A stretch of 64,000 nt of DNA from Aulostomus chinensis (GCA_037954235.1 JBBMOA010000005.1:62001-126000), one strand, 5' to 3'. Counted from the first letter of the stretch, positions 1 through 10,745 are shown. A program made the numbers and translations. The notes: a model not told the origin generated them from the sequence alone.

Positions 1-210
1 AGCTTGGCAGTGAAGAGAATGGCTGCTAGCTTGACAAAGAACTGCACAAACCAGGTTCAAGCTGGACTTTGGACCCTGGTATCTGCAACGACTCCATCAA
101 CTCCTAATCTAGCAGCTCTGCTGGGTCCAACTATTTTACAGAACATTTGACAGACCTGTGGAGCAGTGAGGACACACAAGAGTGGACCTTTGCTATCTGG
201 GTGTCCTCCA

Positions 211-345
211 GTCAGGTGACTGAAGTCATCCGGTCACGTGACTGAAGTCATCCGGTCAGGTGACTGAAGTCATGTCAGTCAGGTGACTGAAGTCATCCGG
301 TCAGGTGACTGAAGTCATCCGGTCAGGTGACTGAAGTCATGTCAG
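211..345 (+). repeat. 22-bp satellite array, copy A (about 6 units)
   Basis: The unit is gtcaggtgactgaagtcatc plus cg. It joins two near-palindromes, GTCA(G/C)GTGAC and TGACTGAAGTCA. Some units end in atgtcagt instead of catccggt. The same unit forms longer arrays at 44,797-45,450 (opposite strand) and from 63,691 to the window end. Array length differs among the three block copies. Confidence 0.95.
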
Positions 346-586
346 TGATGTCACTTGGCAGGCCTGTCTTTGCCGTCTCATTCCAGAAAAGAACCCAGAC
401 TCCACCTGTGGCTCCATGATCACTGATGGACCTCTGGTTGGAGGCTGGACGATGATGTTTGGACTGGAAGGAAAACTCCTTGTCCAAATTGATGGTGTTC
501 AAATTTAAAGTCCCACAATCAGAAGCAGCTGAATCTGACAGGTGGAGGTTTGGAACTACAAGATGGTGATGTTTTCTTGACTCCAT
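323..586 (-). other. 87-codon open frame in copy A, probably not a gene
   Basis: An ATG-started frame runs leftwards from just beside the zinc-finger frame into the 22-bp satellite. The matching place in copy B (around 44,595) lacks one C, which breaks the frame there. The predicted protein shows no motif I recognise. Disruption in a near-identical copy argues against selection for coding. Confidence 0.3.
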
Positions 587-634
587 GCTCTGACTGTCAG
601 GGTGGATGACAGCTTCTTCTGTTGCTGCATCTGA

Positions 635-859
635 GTGGCTAGGATGGGAGGTTTTACCTCCCCAGGTTGTCTGGTTCCAGGGGACATTTTAAAATTCCAG
701 TCCCCTGCCTGGGCTGAACCTCAAACAGAAGTCAGTGAGGATGGGCATCCCTGTAGGTGCTCAACATGCAGCAAAGGTTTTAGTGACAGAAGACATTTGG
801 ATGAACACATGAGAACACACACTGGGGAGAAACCAAAAATGTACCTGGCACGAGGCTAA
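635..859 (+). pseudogene. Single C2H2 zinc-finger frame, copy A
   Basis: A 74-codon frame ends in one canonical C2H2 finger: CSTCSKGF, then HLDEHMRTH, then the TGEKP linker. In Krueppel-type proteins this linker leads into the next finger, but here the frame stops nine residues later. C2H2 fingers bind DNA, and one finger alone rarely gives specific binding. The N-terminal ~38 residues match no domain I know. An identical protein is encoded on the minus strand at 44,286-44,510. Most likely this is the first-finger exon of a multi-finger gene carried inside the amplified block. A tiny functional protein cannot be excluded, because two copies are kept intact. Confidence 0.55.
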
Positions 860-1035
860 ACATGAATTAATTTTGACCCCATCTGGAACGACATCAGTCA
901 GGATCCTGTCATGTTTCAACTCACTCTACTTCCTGTCACATGGATGACCCATGATCGTCCTTGGACTCAGAGACAGAACCGTGTGTGGAAAGAGGATTCC
1001 CAGGAATCACTTTCTCTTTAAAGTGGAAAGCCTTG

Positions 1036-1290
1036 ATGATTGGTGGGGCTGACTGCTGACCCGATACCGGTGAGCGTGTTACGTCATTTCCTGCCTGTAA
1101 TCCTGTCGCTGTGTTGTTCACTCTCTCAATGCTCCCTCAGGTGTACTGCTAACTTCATCGCTTTAAGCACCACTGTATACGACGTTTTGGTGTAATACAG
1201 AGGTTTCTGTCACTTCAGTCTTTAGCAGGACTTTGCTCTGAAATTCCTCGTTCTATTTGTTCTATTTGCCACAGGTCCACTAGCTCACCT
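1036..1290. other. No gene seen
   Basis: About 250 bases between the copy A boundary and the LINE-related sequence. I see no coding motif and no recognisable repeat. Confidence 0.6.
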
Positions 1291-1299
1291 TAGCATACT

Positions 1300-1596
1300 A
1301 GCTATGGCCGCTCTCTCTCTTTCCGCCTCTCCCCCACCTCTCCCTCCCTCTCCTGCTCCATGTGCCAGATGTTTAGTGACTCCTCTGCCTCCTTTAGTGC
1401 TAATGGTACGTGTAAAAAGTGTAGTTTGTTTGTAGTCCTGGAGGCGAGGCTTAGAGAGTTAGAGACTCGGCTCCGCACCATGGAAGCTAGCGCTAGTCCT
1501 TTACCTTCAGGAGCTGCTCAGTCCACCTTAGCGGGTGCGGAGCCACCTAGCCTAGCCACCGCTAGCAGCTCCCCTGCAGCTCCCGAGCAGCCGTGA
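1300..1596 (+). mobile_element. L2/Maui-type LINE 5' region with ORF1-like frame
   Basis: The frame at 1,360-1,596 (78 codons) begins MCQMFSDSS. It has a CxxC pair (NGTCKKCSLF), a short coiled coil (LEARLRELETRLRTME), and a Ser/Ala/Pro-rich end. This layout is typical of the first ORF at the 5' end of many teleost L2-type LINEs. A GCTAGC-rich, CT-rich leader precedes it. No endonuclease or reverse transcriptase follows. Twelve bases after the stop the sequence changes to the 660-bp repeat at 1,608, so the copy is internally deleted or chimeric. Confidence 0.6.
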
Positions 1597-1607
1597 TGTC
1601 ACCCAGC

Positions 1608-2268
1608 GGGCTCAGGTGAGCCCCTGCATGGTTTCTCCCTCTCTCTTTGTTTCTCTCCTCCCTCTCCTGCTCTTAGGAAAGATCCAGGAGGACTCTGGCT
1701 GCTTCCTGTTCTGCCCTCCCACCTGACATCTGGGAGAAGAGTTGATTGGAGCCTGGTTGCCCCTCCACCTGGCTGGTTCCAGGGAGGCCTCTTTATCAGC
1801 CACTCCCCTGCTTTGTTCTGGGTCTCTCTCTCTTTCTGGCGGCCTGCTGAGCAACATACTCTGAGAAACCACTTTGTAAGATCAACTTATTTGGAAGTGG
1901 GAGGTGGTCGGTTGAGGTTAGATTGGGGTACCCCACACCTTACATCACGTAGTCTTCTTTTGTATACCACACTAGTTTATGGGTTGGTGCCATCCTTGTA
2001 CGTTTTTGACTACCTTGATGAGTTAGACGGGCAGGCCTTTTGCTACTTGTGTTTCTTGTGTCAGGAAGATTTCAGTTAGGCCTTGTTTTGATATGTTAAG
2101 TTAATTTGTTTGGCACAATCCCCTCACGGCCTACCTTCCCTCCCACTTTGTACACAACTCTTGTTCTTGTGGTCACTTCTATTTTTGTGAAATAAATAAT
2201 TCTTGCACTGATAATTTTCCACTTGGCTGTTTGTGTTATTCCTTGTGTGGCCACAAGGAACGTAACAA
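1608..2268 (+). repeat. ~660-bp interspersed repeat, copy 1
   Basis: Nearly identical to 21,258-21,917. It starts with the palindromic GGCTCAGGTGAGCC, which also occurs in the 3' part of L2/Maui LINEs. It carries an AATAAA signal at about 2,191 and ends in a hairpin (TTCCTTGTG and CACAAGGAA) just before gtaaca. Flanking sequences of the two copies differ, so this is a dispersed mobile unit. It could be a LINE 3' tail, a non-autonomous derivative or a solo LTR. It carries no long conserved frame. Confidence 0.7.
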
Positions 2269-2899
2269 TGAGGCAGACACTGGAAATGTTCTCCCTGAAG
2301 GAAGTGAGCTGTACAAAGTGGACAAAAATGTCTGCTGAGAAAAGTTCAGCTAAAGAGAACAGCTGTAGTCAGAGGTGTTGTTCCAGTGGTGCCTGGTTCA
2401 CTCCCAGTCTGAGCTGCTAATGTTAGCATGAAGCCTCCTTCTATCAAGATAAGAAACATGCTGAAGTCCATGAGTTAGCAAATGTCCACGTTAGCAGAAT
2501 GTCAGCCTGAGCCAACATTAGCTTGCTGGCTAACTTGCAAAATAGCACAAGCTAGCTGAGAGCAACACTAGCTAGCTTTGACTTCTGCATGCAGGGTGCA
2601 GCAGGGATTTCTGGCCCCATGAAGACTGATCACAATAGAACCGCACCACCAGAGACCTCCATATCACGGTCAAGAATGCCCTTTCCACCAAAGAACTCCA
2701 CCAGAATGAGGGACACCAGCCACTCCTGACTGATTCCAGTTGGATGGCGTCATGTAGCTGTCACAATCACGAGAGCGCAAATCCAGACTAAACGAGCTCA
2801 GGATCAGGAAGGGAGGGCATCAGAAACAGAACATTGAGAGGTCCAAAGTAATATTGTGGCCATGAATGTTTTTGTCTTCAGTGTCTCAACTGTGACAGA
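2269..2899. other. No gene seen; GCTAGC/TTAGC-rich stretch
   Basis: Contains clustered gctagc, gttagc and gctaac words around 2,410-2,580, a texture common in fish non-coding DNA. No coding motif is visible. Confidence 0.5.
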
Positions 2900-3735
2900 G
2901 AGCAGCTGCTGAGGCTGGTCTTAAGATCTGCTGCTATAGGCTCAGACTGCTGGGATCTCCCATGATGCACTGGGCTTCTCTCTCCTCCTCCTGTCCTCAT
3001 ACGTGTTCCTGACTCCTCTTCTTCTCCCCTCATCCCAGATCCTGGTGCTGGTGGAGGAGGCTCCAGACCTGAAGAGGCTCCAGCTGCCACCCGTAGCTCC
3101 ACCTGCTCACGTCCTCGTCTGTCCATCAGTCTCTCCTCCTTTCTCTCTCTTTATCTCTGTCCCTCTCTCTCCTTCTGTCTCTGTCTTCCTCCATTCTCTG
3201 TCTTTGTCTCTGTCCATCAGTCTCTCCTCCTTTCTCTCCCTCTTTATCTCTGTCCCTCTCTTTCCTTCTGTCTCTGTCTACCTCCATTCTCTGTCTTTGT
3301 CTCTGTCCATCAGTCTCTCCTCCTTTCTCTCTCTCTTTATCTCTGTCCCTCTCTGTCCTTCTGTCTCTCTGTCTTCCTCCATTCTCTGTCTTTGTCTCTG
3401 TCCATCAGTCTCTCCTCCTTTCTCTCCCTCTTTATCTCTGTCCCTCTCTTTCCTTCTGTCTCTGTCTACCTCCATTCTCTGTCTTTGTCTCTGTCCTGCT
3501 CTCCTGCTCTCTCTCCGTCCCCACCGATCCTGGATCTGCTCCACCTTCCTGCTGGTAAAGGAAGGTTCTGGTGGCTGCTGTTGCAGGATGTGCTGCTGAT
3601 GGAGAATTGTTGGGTGGAGGTTCATTGAAGGAGGGAGGTGCTGGACCTGCTCTACTTGGACAGAATCAGGACAGAACTTTGGTTGGCGTCTGGTGCCACA
3701 CAAATAAACCTGACTTGACATGTAGATCCAGTTCC
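2900..3735 (+). mobile_element. L2/Maui-type LINE 3' end with CT-rich minisatellite
   Basis: The stretch from tctgctgctataggctcag onward matches the 3' region of the LINE at 7,675-8,035, including the run gatcctggtgctg and the block near atgatgcactgggcttc. It ends near an AATAAA at about 3,702. Only the 3' untranslated part is present, so this is a 5'-truncated copy. Long frames on both strands here are by-products of the CT repeat. Confidence 0.7.
3121..3510 (+). repeat. ~93-bp CT-rich minisatellite, about 4 units
   Basis: Each unit starts at gtccatcagtctctcctcct and runs through tctctgtc-type pyrimidine words to ctttgtctct. It lies inside the LINE 3' end. The related LINE at 7,865-7,985 has a single, shorter version, so the array grew in this copy. 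Confidence 0.85.
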
Positions 3736-4265
3736 TCCTCATCCTGTAGAATTATTCAGTTCACTCATCGTGTCATTGACTTCAAATTCTGCTACCATGG
3801 TAACACTGACAACTATCGATTGGGTAGTGATTCCGCTGGGGTGGTGGAAAGCTGTGAGATCCCTGAAGCTGGTTCTATGAAGGAGTTCTTGAACTCAGTT
3901 CCAAGATGGCAGCAGTTTCACCAGTTGGTTGCTAACATGAAGTTCTGATTCCTTGCTTTGTTCCTTTGGTTGCCAGTTCGTTGGTTTCTGCTCTGCCAGA
4001 TGGGTTTTCCAGTTCCTTTTGCTTCTTCTGTGACAGACATGAAGAAGTTTTCTTTTGCCTCCTCACAACCTGAGTGACTTGATTCCTTCAGGATGGAAAT
4101 GTTGCCTGTCAGTGGTTGGACCAGTCAGCCAAGACTTTTGAAGAAGCCAGTCTCTTCTGTCATTCCTTCATTTCATTCATCATCAACTCAGTCTGGCTCA
4201 AACCTGGCCTGTTTCCACTTCAACCATTCACTGGTCACCAGACTGCTCTGGTTCCCACACTCACT
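3736..4265. other. No gene seen
   Basis: No recognised repeat or coding motif. An open frame from 4,093 crosses into the next feature without conserved character. Confidence 0.45.
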
Positions 4266-4268
4266 TGC

Positions 4269-4720
4269 AGTGTTGGGCCTTCATATTTCGGAGGAACGTG
4301 AAATGAACGTACAGCCCTGCTGCCGAGTGAACGCGACTGTGAACGCCTTCCATCTGGTGTCTGGGAACGGTTCGCTCTCTCGTTCATCTTCGGTCAGTGG
4401 GGTACCAGATTTCAGCCTGAAAAAACTCCCGAAACACCTCTTAATGTTTCACGGAAAAAACCCCAACCTGGCAACGCAGCCACCAGCGTCGCTCCGCCGC
4501 GCGCGTCACCAAAACAGAAAGCAGCATGGAGGAGGCGGCAGGAGCGGCGTGGAGTTGGAGCCCACGGACAAGACGGAACTGGACTCAACGAACCAGCAAG
4601 GATGCGTCGGACGGTCATTTGAACGAGTTAGGACAAAGTCCAGGAGGACGGCGAAAACCTTCCATTTCTGAGCAAACTTTGCCGCCGCGTTTCAGAAAGA
4701 AAAGACGCACTTGAGTCGAT
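4269..4720 (+). mobile_element. Possible hAT-type 5' terminal region
   Basis: It opens with cagtgttggg, a common 5' terminal-repeat start in fish hAT transposons, and is more GC-rich than its surroundings. A frame at 4,526-4,714 starts MEEAAGAAWSW and is basic at its end, but I cannot assign a domain. No matching 3' terminus was found. Weak call resting on the terminal motif. Confidence 0.3.
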
Positions 4721-4904
4721 CCACCGCAAAGCTGAGACGGCATCTTGAGCTGAAGCAGCGGGAGCCTGTCAAGGGTTGAGCAGGTAAATACAGGAGGGAG
4801 AAGGACACAAAGTTGGAGATGAAGATGCAGGCTGCCATGAATTCATTTGTGACAAGTACATCCGGGTCTTCCAACTGGAACGTGGAGGTCTGCACTTTCA
4901 GATG

Positions 4905-5730
4905 GGCAGCATTCAGTAAAGTCCAAAACTGATGTGTGAGAGGTTTGATTTGAAGGAAGGACAGGGAGAAGAACACAGCAGCATCATGAAGGTTGGGCTG
5001 CTGCTCCACCCTTGAGTTGAGCTCTGGAGAATGCATGTGTGTTCGATGTGAGAGGAGAGGCAGCCGGACGCTGACACACTCAGCTGCTCCCTCCAAATGA
5101 ATAGAAAAAGGCCAGTTGGAATCACAGCAGTGTAGAATTTTGGCATGAACTCCATCTGAAAACACCACTCAAGAACGCCAAGCTTTTCCTTGTGTCACAC
5201 ACTCTGGGATCATCTGAGTCTCACGTCCCACAGTGGGTGAAGCCTCCAGATATCAGCACACTGGAGCACATTGGCTCTGTCTGGGGTTGTCCACATGTTC
5301 CTCTTGAGATTAAAAGCTAGCATGATCCCAGAGCAATGAGCTGGGGCTCCATGTGAAGGTGGAAGTCTGACCTCTCCAGAGACACCAAGCTGGTCCATTC
5401 TGGACTTTCTGGGCCCAAACAGCACCTGTGAGAGCTGCCTCAATGTTCAGCTGAGTTCAGGGGTGTAGCAGCAGCCAAACCTTCATGGTGCTCCCTGGGT
5501 TATTTTCCCTGGCCTTCCTTCAAATCAGACCTATCACACATCAGAGGAAAGCTTCCAATCTCTCTCTCACAGGAAGTCCTAAACATGGGGGCCGACAGGA
5601 GGGTTCCCCAGCTGAACCACCAGCATGGTGTCTGCACGTCATGGAGATTCTGGGTCCTGGTCCAGGCAATGACAAGCAGCCTGAGAAAAGAAGGTGGAGA
5701 ACCTTGGAGCTGGAGAAGAAGACCTCTGTC
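4905..5730 (+). repeat. Low-copy segment shared with 38,520-39,140
   Basis: Three colinear patches recur in the same order and orientation: 5,050-5,168 with 38,528-38,645; 5,216-5,260 with 38,906-38,945; 5,584-5,700 with 38,997-39,115. The last patch also occurs inverted at 31,130-31,250. Part of the first patch (near ttcaaatcaaacctctcaca, read in reverse) reappears inverted at 5,505-5,550. No protein family is evident. Confidence 0.7.
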
Positions 5731-6150
5731 CATATGGTCAGGGTTCAGGTCCTTCCTGGGACACACTGTCCCCTATTTCCACAAAGGTCTCCTGGTTTCT
5801 CAGCACAGTTGTGTGATCGTCTTCCAGCACTCCCTCCTCATCCCTGCATAGACCTCAGTCCATAGGGTCAGGGTTCAGGTCCTTCCTGGGACACACCGTC
5901 CCCTATTTCCACAAATGTCTCCTGGTTGCTCAGCACAGCTGTGTGATCTTCTTCCAGCTCTCCGTCCTCATCCCTGCATAGACCTCAGTCCATAGGGTCA
6001 GGGTTCAGGTCCTTCCTGGGACACACCGTCCCCTATTTCCACACAGGTCTCCTGGTTGCTCAGCACAGCTGTGTGATCGTCTTCCAGCTCTCCCTCCTCA
6101 TCCCTGCATAGACCTCAGTCCATAGGGTCAGGGTTCAGGTCCTTCCTGGG
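5724..6150 (+). repeat. ~131-bp tandem repeat, 3 full units plus a partial
   Basis: Units begin near gacctcagtccatagggtca at about 5,724, 5,853, 5,984 and 6,115, and each holds cctatttccaca and cagcacag. The fourth unit breaks off at the motif gggggcttggtccaccaccc, which recurs elsewhere in the window. Confidence 0.9.
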
Positions 6151-7130
6151 GGCTTGGTCCACCACCCTAAAGTGGTGATCACCCGTCCCCTATTTCCACA
6201 AGTCTCCTGGTTGTTGGAAGTTGATCACAAACCAACCCATCTCAGAAAATGAGAAGACCACGTCCCACTCCTCCCTTGAGGCGGTCGTGGTGTTTCAGCA
6301 TTTTCAGCGCCCAAGAGCCGTGGAGGGAATGACTGTAAGATGAATGTGACTGTTACCTTGATGAGCTGTCTCCTGCTTCTTTGTAAACGTAGCCTTGATC
6401 AGCTCTCCCTGTTTTACAGGTGGACCAGTACGTCAGCACAAAGGGGTGTCCCCTCAGGGTGGTGATTGGCGTCCAGAAACACCGAACAGCAACCGTGCAG
6501 GTTGCAACATTGGCCTTGTCGTTGGAGGAGGATGCTGTGAGTTTGTGTTTGCAGTCAAGCTGCCTTTTTGTTGTAGGAGCGACTGCTCACAATGAGTCAC
6601 AGTCCAGTCACCGTCTCTCTTGTTCCCGCGGTGGTTCGATGCATACGACCGACCCATCAGGACTCGCTCCCAGAAAATGTCTTGTCAGTCGTTTTGATTG
6701 GCAGCGCTGGAATGGGACCCCAAGGTCACAAATGACATGGGTGGACTCTGGGATATGTGCGTCCCTACAGAAATGCACAGCCTGTTCATGGCAACCCTGT
6801 CATGTATTCAGCCCTGCTCACAGATCTCTAATCCAGTGTTCATGTCACACTATCCTTCAACAGCTACGAGGTCGACCCTTCCACCAGTCAAGAAGTCCCA
6901 AGGGCTGCAGAGACACAGGCGGCGAACAACGTCACTCCCGCCCAGAAGGGAAAAGGGGCCCGGTACATGGCACACACCACCCAAGTAGCCGAGGCCCATC
7001 ACAGAAGGATGCTGCTAGAACAAAGCCTGGAGGCGGCTGAGCTGACGATGGTCCTGATTGAGGAGGTGTTTTGATCCTCATGAACACCTGCACACCACCG
7101 GTGCATCTGAGAGTCCTTCAGACAGTTGAT
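6151..7130 (+). other. Unassigned region with a 206-codon open frame
   Basis: A frame at 6,420-7,040 is open, but its composition is ordinary and I recognise no domain. Another frame at 6,935-7,074 gives a more protein-like stretch (HRRMLLEQSLEAAE) ending in a stop. That might be a remnant exon, but I cannot name a family. Confidence 0.25.
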
Positions 7131-7138
7131 TCATTCAT

Positions 7139-8035
7139 TTGAGCCTGACTGTCAGCTTCTCCCCCCCAGACTGGAAAGCAGAGAAACCACTCTTACTTGC
7201 TGGGGTGTACCGTCCTCCTGCACCTCATTCTGAGTTCTTAGAAGAATTCCCTGACTTTCTGTCACAGACTCTCCAGCTGGTCCAGAGCACTGCTCCCCCC
7301 CTGACTAGAACTGGTAGCAGAGACCAGGTCTTTCCTGGACTGCTTCTCTGCATGGCTCCCTGTCAAATTCAGAACAGAATTTAAAATTCTTCTTCTACCA
7401 TCAAAGTCCTCAACAAGCAGGCTCCTTCATCCCTGACAGAGCTCCTAGTCCCCTATGATCCAGCTAGAACCCTTCACTCCCAGGATGCAGGATTCCTGCT
7501 GGTTCCTAGAGTTCTAACAGTAGAATGGAGCCAGAGCCTTCAGCTATAAGGTTCCCCTCCTGTGGAACCATCTCCCAGTTTCAGTCAAGGACTCAGACCC
7601 CCTCTCTGTGTTTAAGAGCAGACTTAAGACCTCCTTGTTGATCAGGCTTATAGTCAGGACTGCTTCGGCTGGCCCTTAGATCTGCTGCTATAGGCTCAGA
7701 CTGCTGGGATCTCCCATGATGCACTGGGCTTCTCTCTCCTCCTCCTGTCCTCATACGTGTTACTAACTCCTCTTCTTCTCCCCTCATCCCAGATCCTGGT
7801 GCTGCTGGAGGAGGCTGCAGACCTGAAGAGGCTCCAGCTGCCACCTGTAGCTCCACCTGCTCACGTCCCCGTCTGTCCATCAGTATCTCCTCCTTTCTCT
7901 CCCTCTTTATCTCTGTCCCTCTCTTTCCGTCTGTCTCTCTGTCTTCCTCCATTCTCTGTCTTTTTCTCTGTCCCCCTCTCCTTCTCTCTTTCTCCACTGA
8001 TCCTAGATCTGCTCCACCTTCCTGCTTGGTAAAGG
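7139..8035 (+). mobile_element. Internally deleted L2/Maui-type LINE
   Basis: The frame at 7,139-7,384 begins with the endonuclease signature AGVYRPPAPHSEFLEEF and then jumps straight to the reverse-transcriptase C-terminal signature TLQLVQSTAPPLTRT. The catalytic centre of RT is gone. The copy continues through typical L2 3' sequence to the CT-rich tail at about 7,985 and lies next to the ZDHHC21-like remnant. It cannot move by itself. Confidence 0.8.
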
Positions 8036-8142
8036 AAGGTTAAAAACAGACCAACAGACCCCAGAGCGGCAGGATCCACAACACCGTCTCCTCTTCCACA
8101 GGGCTGTCTGTTGTGCCCCCTCCTGTTCACTCTGCTGACGTA

Positions 8143-8402
8143 CAGGTGAGGACCAGATCCAAGTCAGATTCCTGATGATGTCATCAGGGGGCTTTCCCAG
8201 TGTATTTGATCCTAGAATTCTGTCTTTGATCTCAGGACACATCAAAGAAACTGAATTCTGGCGAGTGTGTGAGAGCCTTCCAGGCTGGGCTAGAAAACCC
8301 ATCTCAACCTTGTGTGCTCCAGAGGAGAAACCCCAAGCCTGTGTTGTAGCAGCAGGTAGAGCCATCAGTCCACCACCATGAAGCCCCACTTTGTCAAGGA
8401 CC
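8143..8402 (+). repeat. Inverted repeat partner of 29,160-29,420
   Basis: This 260-bp piece, covering the 5' flank and first codons of the ZDHHC21-like remnant, occurs in reverse complement at 29,160-29,420 with few differences, including the shared gatgatgtcatcaggg. Confidence 0.9.
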
Positions 8403-9109
8403 CTGCCGGCTGGCTGTGCTTCAGCATGCTGGTTGGAATCTGGCTGTATAACGCCATGGTCATCCCCAAGCTGGTGCTCCTTCCTCACTAGAAGGAAGCA
8501 CACCTTCCAGGGGCGGTCCTTGTTGGTGAGTGTCTCTGACTGCTAGCGTTCCACTTTGTCATCACATCAGAAACCTCAGAATGACACGTTGTTTCTTCTT
8601 CTGCAGCTTATTTTATTGCATCGGCCCTCTGTGTGGCAGCCCTGGTAGGAGCCTCAGATCCTGGCCGTCCACCTGTGGACCCTCATCCCTCCCTCTGGTG
8701 AGGACGCAGACAAGATGGCCTCTTAGTTCCTCTCCTCCATGTGTTCCATGCATACATGTCATTGTTTCATTCATCAGTCTTTCTTTTCAAGGTTCATATG
8801 CTTGTGGTTCAGCTCACCAAGTGGCACCGTTAGGAGTCTCTGTCACTGCGTTATTGGAAATGTGGTAAAATGAAGCCTCCTGGACTGGTCAGCAGACCAA
8901 AGTCCTCCTTGAATGCTACATGAGTGTGTGACCACGTCAGCTGGAGCCAGAACCACCACAACGCCGCTGATCGCTCTCTCTCTTTGTGCCACAGAGCAAC
9001 AGCACTGGACGCTGTGCAGGAAATGTGAGACAATGAGGTCTAAAAGGTCCCACCACTGCAGCGTTGTGACCACTGGGTACTCAGGATGGACCAGCACTGT
9101 CCCTGGTGA

Positions 9110-9154
<45 letters not shown>

Positions 9155-9842
9155 GGTCAACAGCGTTCCAAACACAAACGTATCAAAAGCTTCAGATTCA
9201 GCAGGTTGGGTCCTGTCAACACAACAAAGGTGGATGATGTCATCTCAAGGGTTCATTGTCCTCCAGGATCAACAACTGTGTAGGAGAGGACAACCACTGG
9301 CTCTTCCTGCAGCTCTGCCTCTACGCGCTGGTCCTCAGTCTCCTCACGCTGCTGCTGCTCTTCTGCCACAGCTTCTATTTCCAGCCAGTAGCCACACCAG
9401 ACCAGGTACATGCAGCAGGAAAGACCTCAGGTCAACAGGTTCTGCTGACCAGATGTGTTCAGAAGCTACCGGCGGCGTTTGAGACGTGAAATGTGCACGT
9501 CAGGGTTGGTCTTCCTGATGTTTTCTGTTTTCCAAACCAGGAGACGTTCATGAAGTGGGTCAGCTGAGAGCCTCAGGAGTCCTGAGCGTCCTCATGTTGG
9601 CTGGCATCAGCGTCCTGTCCTGCATCCAGATGTCAGGCATCCTCTCTGAGTCCTGCCTACTCACCTCCAGACTTCTGTTCCCTCTTCAGCTGAATGTTCC
9701 TGCTCCAGATTGTGTTGTGCGTTTTCCTCCTAAAGAAACAACTTTGTGGTGGCGTTTATTTTGTAAGATGACGTCTCATCTTCCACTGTCCTTTACCCCC
9801 AACAGGACACGACCATGATTGAGAGAGCGGCTCAGCTCCCAG
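8377..9842 (+). pseudogene. zdhhc21: ZDHHC21-like palmitoyltransferase, decayed with exons retained
   Basis: ZDHHC21 is a membrane S-acyltransferase that attaches palmitate to cysteines. Six exon-like blocks with AG/GT borders follow its order: 8,377-8,526 (MKPHFVKDPAGWLCF, first membrane segment); 8,607-8,697 (ALVGASDPGRPP); 8,995-9,105 (cysteine-rich domain, KRSHHCS); 9,267-9,405 (INNCVGEDNHWLFLQLC plus a membrane segment); 9,541 to about 9,648 (third membrane segment); 9,806-9,842 (DTTMIERAAQ). It is inactive: an in-frame TAG after 37 codons, a frameshift after HHCS, a zinc-ligand Cys read as Trp, and catalytic DHHC read as DQHC at 9,089. The C-terminal exon is not seen. Retained introns mean a DNA-level duplicate, not a retrocopy. 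Confidence 0.85.
9111..9152 (+). repeat. (CA)n microsatellite
   Basis: A clean CA run of about 40 bases in the intron after the third ZDHHC21-like exon. Confidence 0.97.
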
Positions 9843-9849
9843 GTGACGG

Positions 9850-10745
9850 TGAGTGTGTTGACCTCTTGAGACCTTTTGGACTGTAGAATTGGTTGAAAGC
9901 AGTTTCCAGTGCAGGGCGACAGGGTTCCACTGTGGAACGGTTCTATTTGATCTCTTATTGGGAGTTCCACTGCAGAAACCCACCGTGGAATCCTTCTAAA
10001 CAGGAGTAACAGAGAGTGAGTCCTGTCACTTCTGGTTTGATATGCTAAGCTAAGCTACCTAGCTGCTAGCTACAGATGACACAGCCTGATAACAAAGCAT
10101 CTCATTGTCTCCAGTTCTCCTGCCCCACCTTCTCAAGTGAGGATTTCAATGTTTTCCTTCCAGCTCTGTCACGGGAGGTCCTGGCAGTTTGCTCTCTCAG
10201 GTTTGTGGAACTCTCTGGAAAGTCCTGTGGCTTGTCCCTGTGACACGGAGACAGACGCTCCAAGCCAGACACCATGACTTCCCCATGGTATAGGAGGGAT
10301 TACAAAATGAAGAGAAACATTGACCAGTGGTTCGTTCAGGACTTTCTTTATTGGAGTCCAAAATGTCATCAGGGCTCTCCTTTATTTAGCAGAAAACTCC
10401 TGTGTGCGACTCTCCAATTTGATATTCTGGGATTTTCTGTGTTGGTGTTGCCTGATCACCAAAATCTCATCAATATTTGGATCATTGCTCCTATGGACAG
10501 GAGATTGCTCATCAAGTCATCAACAAAGGCCCCAGCACAGGAAGACCAAGAGTCTCCTGAGGTCCTCTGAGTCCCCAGCCTCAGGAATCCCAAGCTAGCA
10601 GCTCCTCAGACTGGAGCCCAGATAAAAGCCTCCCAGAGTTCTAGTAGCAGACACGTCTCTACATCAACGCTCAGAGGAGACGGCGCCAATCAGGCCTTTG
10701 GAGTCAAACAGCTGCTAAGAAACCACTGCTAAGGAAGAGCAGCAG
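9850..10745. other. No gene seen
   Basis: Continues the putative ZDHHC21-like intron. Open frames at 10,274-10,598 lack recognisable motifs. Confidence 0.5.

Larger units (their letters stand above)
1..1035 (+). repeat. Copy A of a duplicated block (A/B/C family)
   Basis: This stretch matches 44,113-45,680 in reverse complement, and its first ~345 bases match 63,479 onward directly. It holds about 210 bases of unique flank, six units of a 22-bp satellite, a unique stretch, and a one-finger C2H2 frame. Similarity to copy B stops at about 1,035, next to the short run gtggaaagcc. The left end is cut by the window edge. Copies A and B encode an identical 74-residue zinc-finger frame, so the duplication is recent or is kept alike by gene conversion. 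Confidence 0.9.

Noticed and set aside
3003..3742. 198- and 154-codon frames rich in Ser/Leu or Arg/Glu
   Set aside because: They translate the CT-rich minisatellite of a LINE 3' end.
4692..5168. 158-codon minus-strand frame as a gene
   Set aside because: The matching duplicated part at 38.5 kb does not keep the frame, so it is not supported.
6420..7040. 206-codon frame as a real gene
   Set aside because: No domain, ordinary composition, and competing frames are as open; kept only as unassigned.
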